NCBI GenBank assembly: GCA_019510535.1
Contig: JAEKKE010000390.1
Location: 1-15,560 of the forward strand
Length of the DNA: 15,560 nt
Source: Acidobacteriota bacterium
Lineage (GTDB): Bacteria > Acidobacteriota > Terriglobia > Terriglobales > Acidobacteriaceae
Direction of reading: 5' to 3'
Made by a program: the position numbers and the translations under genes. Below the pieces are notes generated by a model, which ran no database searches, was not told the origin of the DNA, and saw only the letters and a program-made list of their open reading frames with translations. The stretch's first letter is position 1; every line of letters begins with the position of its first letter. Shown here in pieces: positions 1 through 6,136 of the stretch.

Positions 1-6
1 AATCTG

Positions 7-783
7 ATGCCTTTCCTGATCACCAGCCGAACGAATCCCCGGTTAAAGCAGCTTCGAGCTGCCTTGGATGGACAGCTTCGGCTCTCCGATGGCTATATCG
101 GCATTGAAGGCGAGCATCTGCTGGAAGAGGCCCTTCGCAGTGACATGGACGTAAAGTCCGTATTTCTGCGCGAGGACCGGGTCCTTCCGGCATCCCTTGT
201 TTTGCCTCCGACGTTGGAGGTCATCATGGTCGCAAAGGATGCCTTCATTTCGGCGACAGAGGCTCCACAAGGGATTGCCGCTCTGGTTACTCCCCCCCGG
301 CACTCCCCCGAGGAGCTGCTGCGTGGCAAACCGCTGATCGTCGTTACCGAGGCCCTTCAGGATCCAGGCAACCTTGGCACCCTGATCCGTACGGCGGAGG
401 CCTTCGGAGCCACCGGGCTGGTGACGCTTTCAGGGACTGTATCGCCCTGGAACCAGAAAGCGCTACGTGCTTCCGCCGGATCGGCGCTGCGTCTGCCGAT
501 CGTTGCCGGGGATACGGCAACCATCGATCTGCTGCGCCGTAACGGGGTCCGGATTCTTGCGGCTGTCCCGGCAGATGGCATTCCGGCAACCAAAGCCGGC
601 CTGGTGGAACCCTGTGCCATCCTTCTGGGGAATGAAGGCGCGGGGCTCTCGGACTCGATGCTCGGCCTCGCCGATGAACGCATTACCATTCCCACCCCAG
701 GACCAACGGAAAGCCTGAACGCTGCCGTGGCAGGCAGCATCCTTCTCTATGAAGCAGCTCGGCAACGCACGGGTGAGCAGTAG
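7..783 (+). CDS. TrmH/SpoU-family RNA 2'-O-methyltransferase
   Basis: 258 aa, the usual size for the RlmB/TrmH group. An N-terminal substrate-binding-like domain (about residues 1-100) precedes a C-terminal SPOUT domain. The three SpoU motifs are visible: DPGNLGTLIRTAEAFG at 119-134 (motif 1, with the conserved Asn and Arg), LLGNEGAGL at 207-215 (motif 2), and IPTPGPTESLNAAVAGS at 228-244 (motif 3, the knot that binds S-adenosylmethionine). The family methylates a ribose 2'-OH of rRNA or tRNA; the exact target cannot be read from sequence. Only six bases of upstream sequence are present, so the start is the first ATG rather than a proven one, although the N-terminus (MPFLITSRTNPRLK) looks natural. 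The stop codon TAG (781-783) is also the first three bases of an interspersed repeat, so the original C-terminus may have been slightly altered. rarA follows on the same strand 115 bp downstream. Confidence 0.9.
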   Translation: MPFLITSRTNPRLKQLRAALDGQLRLSDGYIGIEGEHLLEEALRSDMDVKSVFLREDRVLPASLVLPPTLEVIMVAKDAFISATEAPQGIAALVTPPRHSPEELLRGKPLIVVTEALQDPGNLGTLIRTAEAFGATGLVTLSGTVSPWNQKALRASAGSALRLPIVAGDTATIDLLRRNGVRILAAVPADGIPATKAGLVEPCAILLGNEGAGLSDSMLGLADERITIPTPGPTESLNAAVAGSILLYEAARQRTGEQ

Positions 784-895
784 AGCATTTTCCCTGTTGC
801 TGGGTGTCCCGGAAGAAGAGTACAGCGGCGTTTTCATTGCGGAAAACGCCATAGATGCGGAAGCCCTACACTACACCTACAGGGAAAATACTCTA
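781..895 (+). repeat. Family 1 palindromic repeat, copy A (MITE/REP-like)
   Basis: About 115 bp, beginning TAGAGCATTTTCCCTGT and ending ACAGGGAAAATACTCTA, that is, imperfect terminal inverted repeats bounded by TA. A central hairpin has the 9-bp stem GGCGTTTTC (827-835) / GAAAACGCC (842-850) with loop ATTGCG. Its first three bases are the trmH stop codon and it ends 3 bp before the rarA ATG. The TA bounds recall MITEs mobilised by IS630/mariner-type transposases, which is an inference because no transposase is in the window. The element is open in one frame, so automated annotation could wrongly extend rarA through it. Confidence 0.85.
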
Positions 896-898
896 ACC

Positions 899-2236
899 AT
901 GGGACTCTTCGATGTATCGCCGATGGTGCGGGATACCGGCACGTCACATGCTCCGCTGGCTGAACGTATGCGGCCGCGCACGCTGGATGAATTCACCGGG
1001 CAGGAACACCTGCTTGCCCCTGGCAAACCGCTACGCACACAGATCGAACAGGACGATGCCGCCTCCATCATCCTGTGGGGACCGCCGGGAGTCGGTAAGA
1101 CCACCCTGGCGAAGATCATCGCGCGCGTGACGCAGGCAACCTTCATCGAGTTTTCGGCGGTACTCTCCGGCATCAAAGAGATCAAACAGGTGATGGCCGA
1201 CGCGGAGAAAGCCGCCCAGATGGGCTCGCGCACCATCCTGTTCATCGACGAGATTCATCGCTTCAACAAGGCACAGCAGGACGCCTTTCTGCCCTACGTC
1301 GAGCGCGGCTCTATTCGCCTGATCGGCGCGACGACCGAAAACCCCTCCTTTGAAATTAACGCCGCGCTGCTCTCCCGTTGCCGCGTCTACACCCTGCAAC
1401 AGCTCACCCAACCGCAAATTGTCAGCCTGCTGCATCGCGCACTGCACGATGAGGAGCGGGGTCTCGGCAAGTTGGGCCTGACGGCGGACGAAGCTGCCAC
1501 GGCCACACTCGCCAGCTACTCCAGCGGAGACGCCCGGTACGCGCTGAATGCGCTGGAGGTCGCCGCAAAGCTGGCAGTCTCGCGTAAGCAGAACGCGCTG
1601 ACAGAATCGCTGGTCACCGATGCCCTGCAGCAGCGTGTGCTGCTCTATGACAAAAGCGGCGAACAGCACTACGACCTCATCTCAGCGCTGCACAAGTCGG
1701 TGCGGAACTCCGACGCCGACGCCTCCTTGTACTGGCTTGGCCGGATGCTCGCCGCAGGCGAAGACCCCATGTATGTGGCTCGCAGAGTTGTACGTATGGC
1801 CGTCGAAGATATCGGCCTGGCGGCGCCGGAGGCGCTCAACCTCTGTCTTTCGGCGCGCGATGCCATGCACTTCCTCGGTTCTCCGGAAGGAGAGCTCGCA
1901 CTCGCCGAGGCTGTGACCTACCTGGCCCTGGCGCCGAAGTCGAATGCGGTCTACACGGCCTGGGGCGCGATCCAGCAGGACATCCAGCGCACGGCCGCTG
2001 AACCTGTGCCGCTGCACCTTCGCAATGCGCCGACCTCGCTGCTGAAGTCACTCGATTACGGGAGGGATTATCAGTACGCCCACGACGTCGAAGGTAAGGT
2101 GGCCGATATGGATTGCCTGCCTCCTTCTCTCGCGAACCGCCGTTACTACCAGCCCACGCAGGAGGGCCGTGAAAAGCTGCTCGCGCAGCGCATGGACGAG
2201 ATCCGGCGCATTCGCGAGTCGAAACGCAAGAGCTAG
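899..2236 (+). CDS. rarA: Replication-associated recombination protein A (AAA+ ATPase RarA/MgsA)
   Basis: 445 aa, the usual RarA length. The family is a homotetrameric AAA+ ATPase, related to clamp-loader subunits and RuvB, that acts at stalled replication forks. Visible motifs are Walker A GPPGVGKTT (61-69), Walker B ILFIDEIH (113-120) followed by the family-typical RFNKAQQDAFLP, sensor 1 LIGATTENPSF (141-151) and the arginine-finger segment LLSRCRV (about 158-163). The C-terminal half carries the MgsA/RarA-specific region (YDLISALHKSVRNSDADAS, YARRVVRMAVEDIGLA-like). The ATG at 899 gives the normal N-terminus. The frame stays open back to 749, but that extension reads through the repeat and into trmH, so it is rejected. 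The only Shine-Dalgarno-like sequence is AGGGA at 881-885, inside the terminal repeat and 13 nt from the ATG, which is long. No terminator is evident downstream. Confidence 0.95.
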   Translation: MGLFDVSPMVRDTGTSHAPLAERMRPRTLDEFTGQEHLLAPGKPLRTQIEQDDAASIILWGPPGVGKTTLAKIIARVTQATFIEFSAVLSGIKEIKQVMADAEKAAQMGSRTILFIDEIHRFNKAQQDAFLPYVERGSIRLIGATTENPSFEINAALLSRCRVYTLQQLTQPQIVSLLHRALHDEERGLGKLGLTADEAATATLASYSSGDARYALNALEVAAKLAVSRKQNALTESLVTDALQQRVLLYDKSGEQHYDLISALHKSVRNSDADASLYWLGRMLAAGEDPMYVARRVVRMAVEDIGLAAPEALNLCLSARDAMHFLGSPEGELALAEAVTYLALAPKSNAVYTAWGAIQQDIQRTAAEPVPLHLRNAPTSLLKSLDYGRDYQYAHDVEGKVADMDCLPPSLANRRYYQPTQEGREKLLAQRMDEIRRIRESKRKS

Positions 2237-2260
2237 GGTGTATCGAATTCCGGAAGCAGT

Positions 2261-2472
2261 AGATTCTCGTTGCCCCATTTCGCAGTTTTATCGCGAAGGG
2301 TGGGACGCCCGGGGAACTTGTTCGCTGGGCTTTAGCGTGGGGTATCGCGCGTTGCGCGACCGTATTTTCATCTTTCGGACGATGATGCAGAACAAGTCAG
2401 ATGAGCACATGGGAAAGTGAAGACCGGGCCCATGTCCCCGAGGGACATGGGGCACACAGTGCATGGGCTATC
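2261..2472 (+). repeat. Family 2 composite palindromic repeat, copy 1
   Basis: This roughly 210-bp non-coding stretch lies between the convergent rarA and AI-2E genes and resembles 6965-7177. Its left block has CTCGTTGCCCCATT followed by an inverted repeat (TTCGC 2279-2283 / GCGAA 2293-2297) and GGGTGGG. Its right block is a hairpin with arms CCCATGTCCC (2429-2438) and GGGACATGGG (2442-2451) around CGA, followed by GGGCAC and a weakly matching tail to about 2472. The middle is poorly conserved between the two copies. The hairpin has no T-run, so it is not a classic rho-independent terminator, though its position between converging genes is suggestive. Nothing else is visible in the 255 bp between the two genes. 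Confidence 0.75.
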
Positions 2473-2491
2473 TCGAATGTATCGACACAGC

Positions 2492-2998
2492 CTAGTTGGT
2501 TTTCGGCTTCCGAAACGCATAGATGATGGCCAGCAGGGGCGGAGCCAGCAACACTCCCCAGAAGGGGATGATGATGCCAAGCACGATTGGACCGAAGAAG
2601 GCTGCCCACCAGGGGACACGCGCCGTCCGCTTCAGCAGATAGGGTTGGATCAGCAGACCGTCGATGGCCGCGATCGCCCCGTAGAGTCCCAGCAGCCAAC
2701 AGTAGCTGTACCAGTCTTTGTCTGTGAACAGGAGCGCCAATGCAGGGCCGCAGACACTGAGCACCGGACCGAAGTTGGGAATGAACTGCAGCAGCCCGCC
2801 GAGCATGCCCCACAGCGGAGCCAGCGGTACCCCGATAAGGGTAAGGCCAAGCCACCACAACGCGCCAACGATCAGCGCATCGAGTGTCGTGGCGCGCCAC
2901 CAGGCCACCAGAGCTCCACCTGCGGTCTTCAGCGCACCGTCGCGATCAAAGTCTGCCAAGATAGCCCTCCGGAAATCGCATACAAACCTTGGATGCAT
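2492..2998 (-). CDS. AI-2E-type transporter, C-terminal half only (probable remnant)
   Basis: 168 aa resembling only the C-terminal half of PF01594 permeases, which normally have about 330-380 residues and eight membrane helices. Hydrophobic segments fall at about 41-59, 60-90 (containing the family signature LLQFIPNFGPVLS), 98-115 and 131-163, and a basic tail ends in RKPKTN. The N-terminal helices and the large extracytoplasmic region are missing. In frame, a stop codon lies only five codons before the ATG at 2996-2998. No convincing Shine-Dalgarno sequence is seen, and 110 bp further upstream a family 1 repeat begins, followed by an unrelated gene. The simplest reading is a 5'-truncated pseudogene left by a deletion or rearrangement near the repeat. 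A functional short membrane protein cannot be excluded because the remaining frame is undamaged. The role of this family (export of small molecules or ions) varies and cannot be assigned here. Confidence 0.7.
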   Translation of the reverse strand: MHPRFVCDFRRAILADFDRDGALKTAGGALVAWWRATTLDALIVGALWWLGLTLIGVPLAPLWGMLGGLLQFIPNFGPVLSVCGPALALLFTDKDWYSYCWLLGLYGAIAAIDGLLIQPYLLKRTARVPWWAAFFGPIVLGIIIPFWGVLLAPPLLAIIYAFRKPKTN

Positions 2999-3107
2999 CG
3001 TCGAGCACGCCGGTTAAAGACGCCCGGCCTCAACCAGAGGTTCCACTCTGTCCCCCACGGGTTTTTGGACGCAAAAAAATCACCCTTTCCACCGCTCAAA
3101 CGTCCAT

Positions 3108-3221
3108 TAGCATTTTTCCTGTAGGTGCAGTGCAGGGCTTGTACATCTATGGGCGTTTTCCGAAATGAAAACGCCGCTGCACGCTCCTCCCGGGATACCC
3201 AGCAACAGGAAAAATGCTCTA
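3108..3221 (-). repeat. Family 1 palindromic repeat, copy B (inverted orientation)
   Basis: This is a 114-bp reverse-complement match to copies A and C, with ends TAGCATTTTTCCTGT (plus strand) and ACAGGAAAAATGCTCTA. The central stem is GGCGTTTTC (3152-3160) / GAAAACGCC (3167-3175) around a 6-nt loop. It sits between the divergent AI-2E remnant and the CxxC/CxxC gene and ends 2 bp before the latter's ATG at 3224. The interval 2999-3107, between it and the AI-2E remnant, holds no recognisable gene. Confidence 0.85.
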
Positions 3222-3223
3222 GC

Positions 3224-3460
3224 ATGGATGTCGTTATGGCCTTGCCGAAAAAAATCTGTGCCCTCTGTGAGGAAGAATTCGAACTGAAGCCTGACAAGCC
3301 CGGTTTCGCGAACCACTGCCCGACTTGTACCGCATTCGAGATGGAAGAAGCTGCCGCCAGCCAAGGCCCGAAGGATGCCGATCAGATCCGGTACGAGGCC
3401 GAGGTCAACGAGGCCCGACGCGCTTCCATGAAGAACCTGCTCTACCGCAAAGACAGCTAG
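3224..3460 (+). CDS. Small CxxC...CxxC zinc-ribbon-like protein, function unknown
   Basis: 78 aa. Two CxxC knuckles (Cys12/Cys15 in ICALCEEEF and Cys32/Cys35 in HCPTC, 16 residues between them) form a likely structural zinc site. They are followed by a charged, probably helical C-terminus (residues 38-78, rich in Glu, Ala, Arg and Lys) ending in NLLYRKDS. There is no signal peptide or membrane segment, so it should be cytoplasmic. I do not recognise a characterised family; small proteins of this design often bind nucleic acid or a partner protein, but that is inference only. ATG 3224 is chosen; ATG 3236 (MALPKKICALC) is an equally plausible start with a weak GGAT upstream. The frame is open back to 3125, but only through the repeat. 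Upstream AGGA at 3207-3210 lies within the repeat end. Confidence 0.7.
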   Translation: MDVVMALPKKICALCEEEFELKPDKPGFANHCPTCTAFEMEEAAASQGPKDADQIRYEAEVNEARRASMKNLLYRKDS

Positions 3461-3514
3461 GCAATCGCAAGGGCTATCATGGCAGGCATCTCTTGGTTCC
3501 AGGAGTGTGCCGCG

Positions 3515-4459
3515 GTGAAGTTTTTTTCCCTTTCCATGCGCCTCGTCTTCCGGCTCCTAGTCCTGTCCGTCGTTGCCGGTTCCTTAGCCGCAGCACAGCA
3601 GGCCGCACCCAAGCCGCCGATGATCCCTAGCGGCGAGATGCGGAAGCTGACCGCTCATACCTACGCGATAGAGGACAAAGACACGACTCCGGGCGTGCCG
3701 AACGTCGGCTTCGTCGTTGGTTCCCGTGGAGTCCTGGTGATCGACACCGGGATGGGGCCGCGAAACGGCAAGGTCGTCGCAGCCGAAGCCCAGAAGCTGG
3801 CTCCCGGACACCAGCTCTATCTCGTCACCACGCATGTGCATCCCGAACACGATCTCGGCGCCGAAGCCTTCCCGCAGCAGACGAAGATGATCCGCTCGGC
3901 CGACCAGGAGAAGGACATCGCCCAGTACGGCCTGAGCATGGCCAACACCTTCATCGCTCGCAGCACCGTCAATGCCGAGCTGCTTACTGGGGCAAATTTC
4001 CGCACTGCCGACATTCATTTCGACAAATCGTACGATCTCGACCTTGGCGGTGTTGCTGTCCGCATTCTGGCGATGGGACCTAATCATACCCGTGGCGACA
4101 CGGCAGTCTGGGTACCCGCCGATCGGGTCTTGTTCTCCGGCGATGTCGCAATGAAGGGGCTGCCCTCATTTGCCAGTCCCGACTCCAGCGTTAAGCAGTG
4201 GCTGGCCAGCCTGCAAACCTTCGCCGCCTTGAAACCGGCCATTGTTGTTCCCAGCCATGGGCCCATTGGAGACGCCAGCTACGTCACCGGCTACCAGTCA
4301 TTGCTGACCACCGTGCGTGACCGTACCGCGGCGCTCAAGCGTCAAGGAAAATCTCTGGACGAGGTGACATCCACACTGACCGCCGAGCTCAAGCCGAAAT
4401 ATGCGGATACCAATCGTCTTGCCGGAGCTATCCGCGCAGCCTATGCTGAAGCCTCGTAA
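3515..4459 (+). CDS. Secreted metallo-beta-lactamase-fold hydrolase
   Basis: 314 aa from a GTG start, preferred because AGGAG at 3501-3505 lies 9 nt upstream and because it gives a clean signal peptide (MKFFSLSMRLVFRLLVLSVV, then AGSLAAAQQ, probable cleavage after AAA near residue 27). The ATG at 3479 would bury that signal behind 12 extra residues. MBL-fold landmarks: GVLVIDTGM at 72-80, the metal motif THVHPEHD (His107, His109, His112), GPNHTRGDTAV (His191), LFSGDVA (Asp210) and VPSHGP (His248). The usual HxHxDH reads HxHxEH, with Glu111 in the Asp position, so the second metal site may differ from canonical enzymes. The substrate is unknown; the group includes lactamases, lactonases and glyoxalase-II-like proteins. 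A C-terminal helical tail (residues 265-314) follows the domain. The stop codon lies 1 bp before a family 1 repeat. Confidence 0.88.
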   Translation: MKFFSLSMRLVFRLLVLSVVAGSLAAAQQAAPKPPMIPSGEMRKLTAHTYAIEDKDTTPGVPNVGFVVGSRGVLVIDTGMGPRNGKVVAAEAQKLAPGHQLYLVTTHVHPEHDLGAEAFPQQTKMIRSADQEKDIAQYGLSMANTFIARSTVNAELLTGANFRTADIHFDKSYDLDLGGVAVRILAMGPNHTRGDTAVWVPADRVLFSGDVAMKGLPSFASPDSSVKQWLASLQTFAALKPAIVVPSHGPIGDASYVTGYQSLLTTVRDRTAALKRQGKSLDEVTSTLTAELKPKYADTNRLAGAIRAAYAEAS

Positions 4460-4460
4460 T

Positions 4461-4576
4461 TAGAGCATTTTCCCTGTTGCTGGGCATTCCGGAAGAGGCG
4501 TGCAGCGGCGTTTTCGTTGCGGAAAACGCCCACAGATGCGGAAGCCCTACACTGCACCTACAGGGAAAAATGCTCC
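4461..4576 (+). repeat. Family 1 palindromic repeat, copy C
   Basis: About 115 bp, starting TAGAGCATTTTCCCTGT one base after the stop of the metallo-beta-lactamase-fold gene and ending ACAGGGAAAAATGCTC at about 4575. The central stem is GGCGTTTTC (4507-4515) / GAAAACGCC (4522-4530) with loop GTTGCG. The right third overlaps the 3' end of the convergent marR gene and provides its last codons and stop. The right end lacks the terminal TA present in A and B. Confidence 0.85.
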
Positions 4577-4963
4577 GACGGCGCGCATTGCGGCAAATAG
4601 AGCCTGCCACTCGTCGTCGCCTAATGCCTTGCGGAGACGTTTTTGCGCCCGCTGCCAATGCGGCATCGCGTCGGCCAGAAGCCGACGGCCGATGGGGGTG
4701 ACGCGCAGGCCGCCGCGTCCACCCTCCACCCAGCCGCGTTTCTTCATCACGGCAACGTCACGTGAGACGGTAGTTTTGTCCATGTACAAAGCATTGGCAA
4801 GACCGGCCTGCGTACAGTGCTGCATATGCTCCATCATCTGCAGCAGACCGAACTGTGCCGGTTCCATGTGTCCCTCCATCTCCTCGGCATACATGCGCGT
4901 TAAGATTCTCGCCAGGCGACGGGCAGACATGCAGGCACACGGAAGTTCTGGAAGAGCTGTCAC
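4547..4963 (-). CDS. MarR-family transcriptional regulator
   Basis: 138 aa. The family forms homodimeric winged-helix repressors that bind palindromic operators and release on ligand binding or cysteine oxidation. The recognition region is AGLANALYMDKTTVSRDVAVM (about 53-73), followed by the wing KRGWVEGGRGGLRVTPIG (75-92) and a C-terminal dimer helix. Cys9 and Cys11 (LPCACM) near the N-terminus and Cys50 could be redox-sensing, as in several MarR proteins; this is inference. The GTG start at 4961-4963 overlaps the upstream gene's TGA as GTGA, indicating translational coupling. The ATG at 4928-4930 is an alternative start. The final residues (about GAFFPVGAV) and the TAG stop are encoded by a family 1 repeat, so the native C-terminus seems to have been replaced or shortened. 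The likely operator lies at 5347-5364. Confidence 0.88.
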   Translation of the reverse strand: MTALPELPCACMSARRLARILTRMYAEEMEGHMEPAQFGLLQMMEHMQHCTQAGLANALYMDKTTVSRDVAVMKKRGWVEGGRGGLRVTPIGRRLLADAMPHWQRAQKRLRKALGDDEWQALFAAMRAVGAFFPVGAV

Positions 4964-5328
4964 TGCTTCGGTCCCAGAAGGCGCTTGAGCGGCTGCAGCG
5001 GCGCCAGCGGTGTGAACTGCAGATCGACAAGTCCGGCCTTATCCAGGGGCAGCGCGCCCATGATGGCCTTGGCATCGTCCACACTGGTGGCGTTCAGCAG
5101 AAAGACGACGCCGGTGCCGTCGGCACGCGAATACCACTGCAGGATCTTGCCGTCGAGATAAGCCTGGACGGTATCCGTAACCTCCTGCTGCATGACAGGC
5201 GCGACCTTCGAGCGCATCTCTGGTTTGACGGTGAGGCTCACCAGAACGCAGGTGGTTTTCAAAGGTGTCTGGGAATGCATGCTTCCCCAACCGGCAAGCA
5301 GCACGACGACGAGAAGAAATTTGCGCAT
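4960..5328 (-). CDS. Secreted small protein, YCII/muconolactone-isomerase-like fold
   Basis: 122 aa. Start ATG 5326-5328 has AGGAG with a 5-nt spacer; the longer frame to 5391 lacks this and would run over the promoter palindrome. A signal peptide is evident (MRKFLLVVVLLAGWGSMHSQ, probable cleavage near residue 19). The mature part has the beta-alpha-beta rhythm of dimeric alpha+beta-barrel proteins: VLVSLTVKPEM (28-38), a helix at 40-57, QWYSRADGTGVVFLLNAT (64-81), the helix SVDDAKAIMGALP (82-94), then VDLQFTPLAPLQPLKRLLG. That resembles YCII-related and muconolactone-isomerase-like families, but no catalytic residue can be assigned, so the enzyme function is unknown. Its stop overlaps the marR start, so both are almost certainly one transcript. 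A secreted protein coupled to its own MarR regulator suggests response to a small toxic or aromatic compound, as inference. Confidence 0.75.
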   Translation of the reverse strand: MRKFLLVVVLLAGWGSMHSQTPLKTTCVLVSLTVKPEMRSKVAPVMQQEVTDTVQAYLDGKILQWYSRADGTGVVFLLNATSVDDAKAIMGALPLDKAGLVDLQFTPLAPLQPLKRLLGPKQ

Positions 5329-5346
5329 GATGACTCCTGAGACAGG

Positions 5347-5364
5347 AAGTTGTACATACAACTT
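5347..5364. promoter_or_regulatory. Candidate MarR operator: perfect palindrome
   Basis: AAGTTGTA-CA-TACAACTT is a perfect 8-bp inverted repeat with a 2-bp spacer. It overlaps the -10 element and covers the expected transcription start of the minus-strand operon, 18 bp upstream of the first ATG. Its size and AT-rich arms fit MarR-family operators, and the operon encodes a MarR protein, so autorepression is the natural inference. Confidence 0.7.
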
Positions 5365-5391
5365 ATAACCGCTTTCCTTCCTCTTCAGCAA
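5362..5391 (-). promoter_or_regulatory. Predicted sigma70-type promoter of the secreted protein-marR operon
   Basis: On the minus strand TTGCTG (5386-5391) is followed after 18 bp by TATAAG (5362-5367). The -10 element is immediately followed by and overlaps the palindrome at 5347-5364, which would let a bound repressor block RNA polymerase. Confidence 0.5.
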
Positions 5392-5410
5392 AGAAATTCT
5401 CCGAAACAGC

Positions 5411-5416
5411 TACAAT
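5411..5416 (+). promoter_or_regulatory. -10-like TACAAT 6 bp before the purQ ATG (possible leaderless transcript)
   Basis: TACAAT ends 6 bp before the purQ ATG at 5423, which would place the transcription start at or within a base or two of the start codon. No Shine-Dalgarno sequence is present between 5400 and 5422. No good -35 element is obvious, so the promoter call is tentative. Confidence 0.4.
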
Positions 5417-5422
5417 CAAGCC

Positions 5423-6118
5423 ATGAAGTTCGGTGTCCTCGTCTTCCCCGGATCCAACTGCGACCACGATACCTACAATGTGCTGGATGCCGTCGCGCAT
5501 CAGCCGGTGACCTTCCTGTGGCATGAGTCGACCGATCTGCAGGGCTGCGATGCCATCCTTGTGCCCGGAGGCTTCGCTTATGGTGACTATCTCCGCACCG
5601 GAGCCATCGCCCACTTCGCACCGGTGATGGGCGCTGTGAAGAAATTCGCGGCGAACGGCGGCCTGGTGATGGGAATCTGCAACGGCTTTCAGATTTTGAC
5701 CGAGAGCGGTCTACTGCCAGGCGCGCTGATGCGCAACGCCGGCCTGAAGTACATCTGCAAACAGGTTCACCTGCGGACAGAGACGACCGATTCCCCGTTT
5801 ACCGCTTCCCTCTCCCAGGGAGAGGTGTTGCAGATGCCGGTCGGACACATGGAAGGCAATTACTTCTGCGATGAGGCCACGCTGGCTCAACTTGAAAAGC
5901 AGAATCGCATCGCCTTCCGTTACGCCACTCCCAAGGGCCAGGTCACGCCTGAAGCAAATCCCAACGGTTCCCTGAAGAACATTGCCGGTATCCTCTCTGA
6001 AGGTCGCAATGTGCTTGGTCTGATGCCGCATCCGGATCGCTCCAGCGAGGCTATGCTCGGCTCTGCCGATGGCCTGAAACTGTTCCAGAACATGGTGTCG
6101 GCGCTTGCCGCCAGATGA
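5423..6118 (+). CDS. purQ: Phosphoribosylformylglycinamidine synthase subunit PurQ
   Basis: 231 aa class I glutamine amidotransferase of de novo purine synthesis. With PurS and small-type PurL it converts FGAR, glutamine and ATP to FGAM; PurQ releases the ammonia. Visible features: N-terminal KFGVLVFPGSNCDHDT, an oxyanion-loop region VPGGFAYGDYLRTGAIA (48-64), the nucleophile elbow GICNGFQILTESGLLPGAL (Cys86), VGHMEGNYF (140-148), and the catalytic His203 and Glu209 in GLMPHPDRSSE. The length is normal for a stand-alone PurQ. purS and purL are not adjacent in this window, so the pur genes are dispersed at least here. There is no Shine-Dalgarno sequence, and translation may be leaderless. The PHP phosphatase gene starts 18 bp after the stop and could share the transcript. 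Confidence 0.95.
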   Translation: MKFGVLVFPGSNCDHDTYNVLDAVAHQPVTFLWHESTDLQGCDAILVPGGFAYGDYLRTGAIAHFAPVMGAVKKFAANGGLVMGICNGFQILTESGLLPGALMRNAGLKYICKQVHLRTETTDSPFTASLSQGEVLQMPVGHMEGNYFCDEATLAQLEKQNRIAFRYATPKGQVTPEANPNGSLKNIAGILSEGRNVLGLMPHPDRSSEAMLGSADGLKLFQNMVSALAAR

Positions 6119-6136
6119 TAGGCTGAGCACTTCAGA

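Noticed and set aside
749..898. A longer rarA start at 749
   Set aside because: The extra 50 residues overlap trmH and translate the interspersed repeat; the ATG at 899 matches the normal RarA N-terminus.
2429..2451. The CCCATGTCCC hairpin as an ordinary rho-independent terminator
   Set aside because: There is a strong stem but no T-run on either strand, and the same unit recurs at 7134-7156. It is treated as part of a repeat family instead.
2417..3124. A 235-codon plus-strand frame over the AI-2E remnant
   Set aside because: It is polar and Gln/Pro/His-rich, and it opposes a frame with clear membrane helices and the AI-2E signature. It is a shadow.
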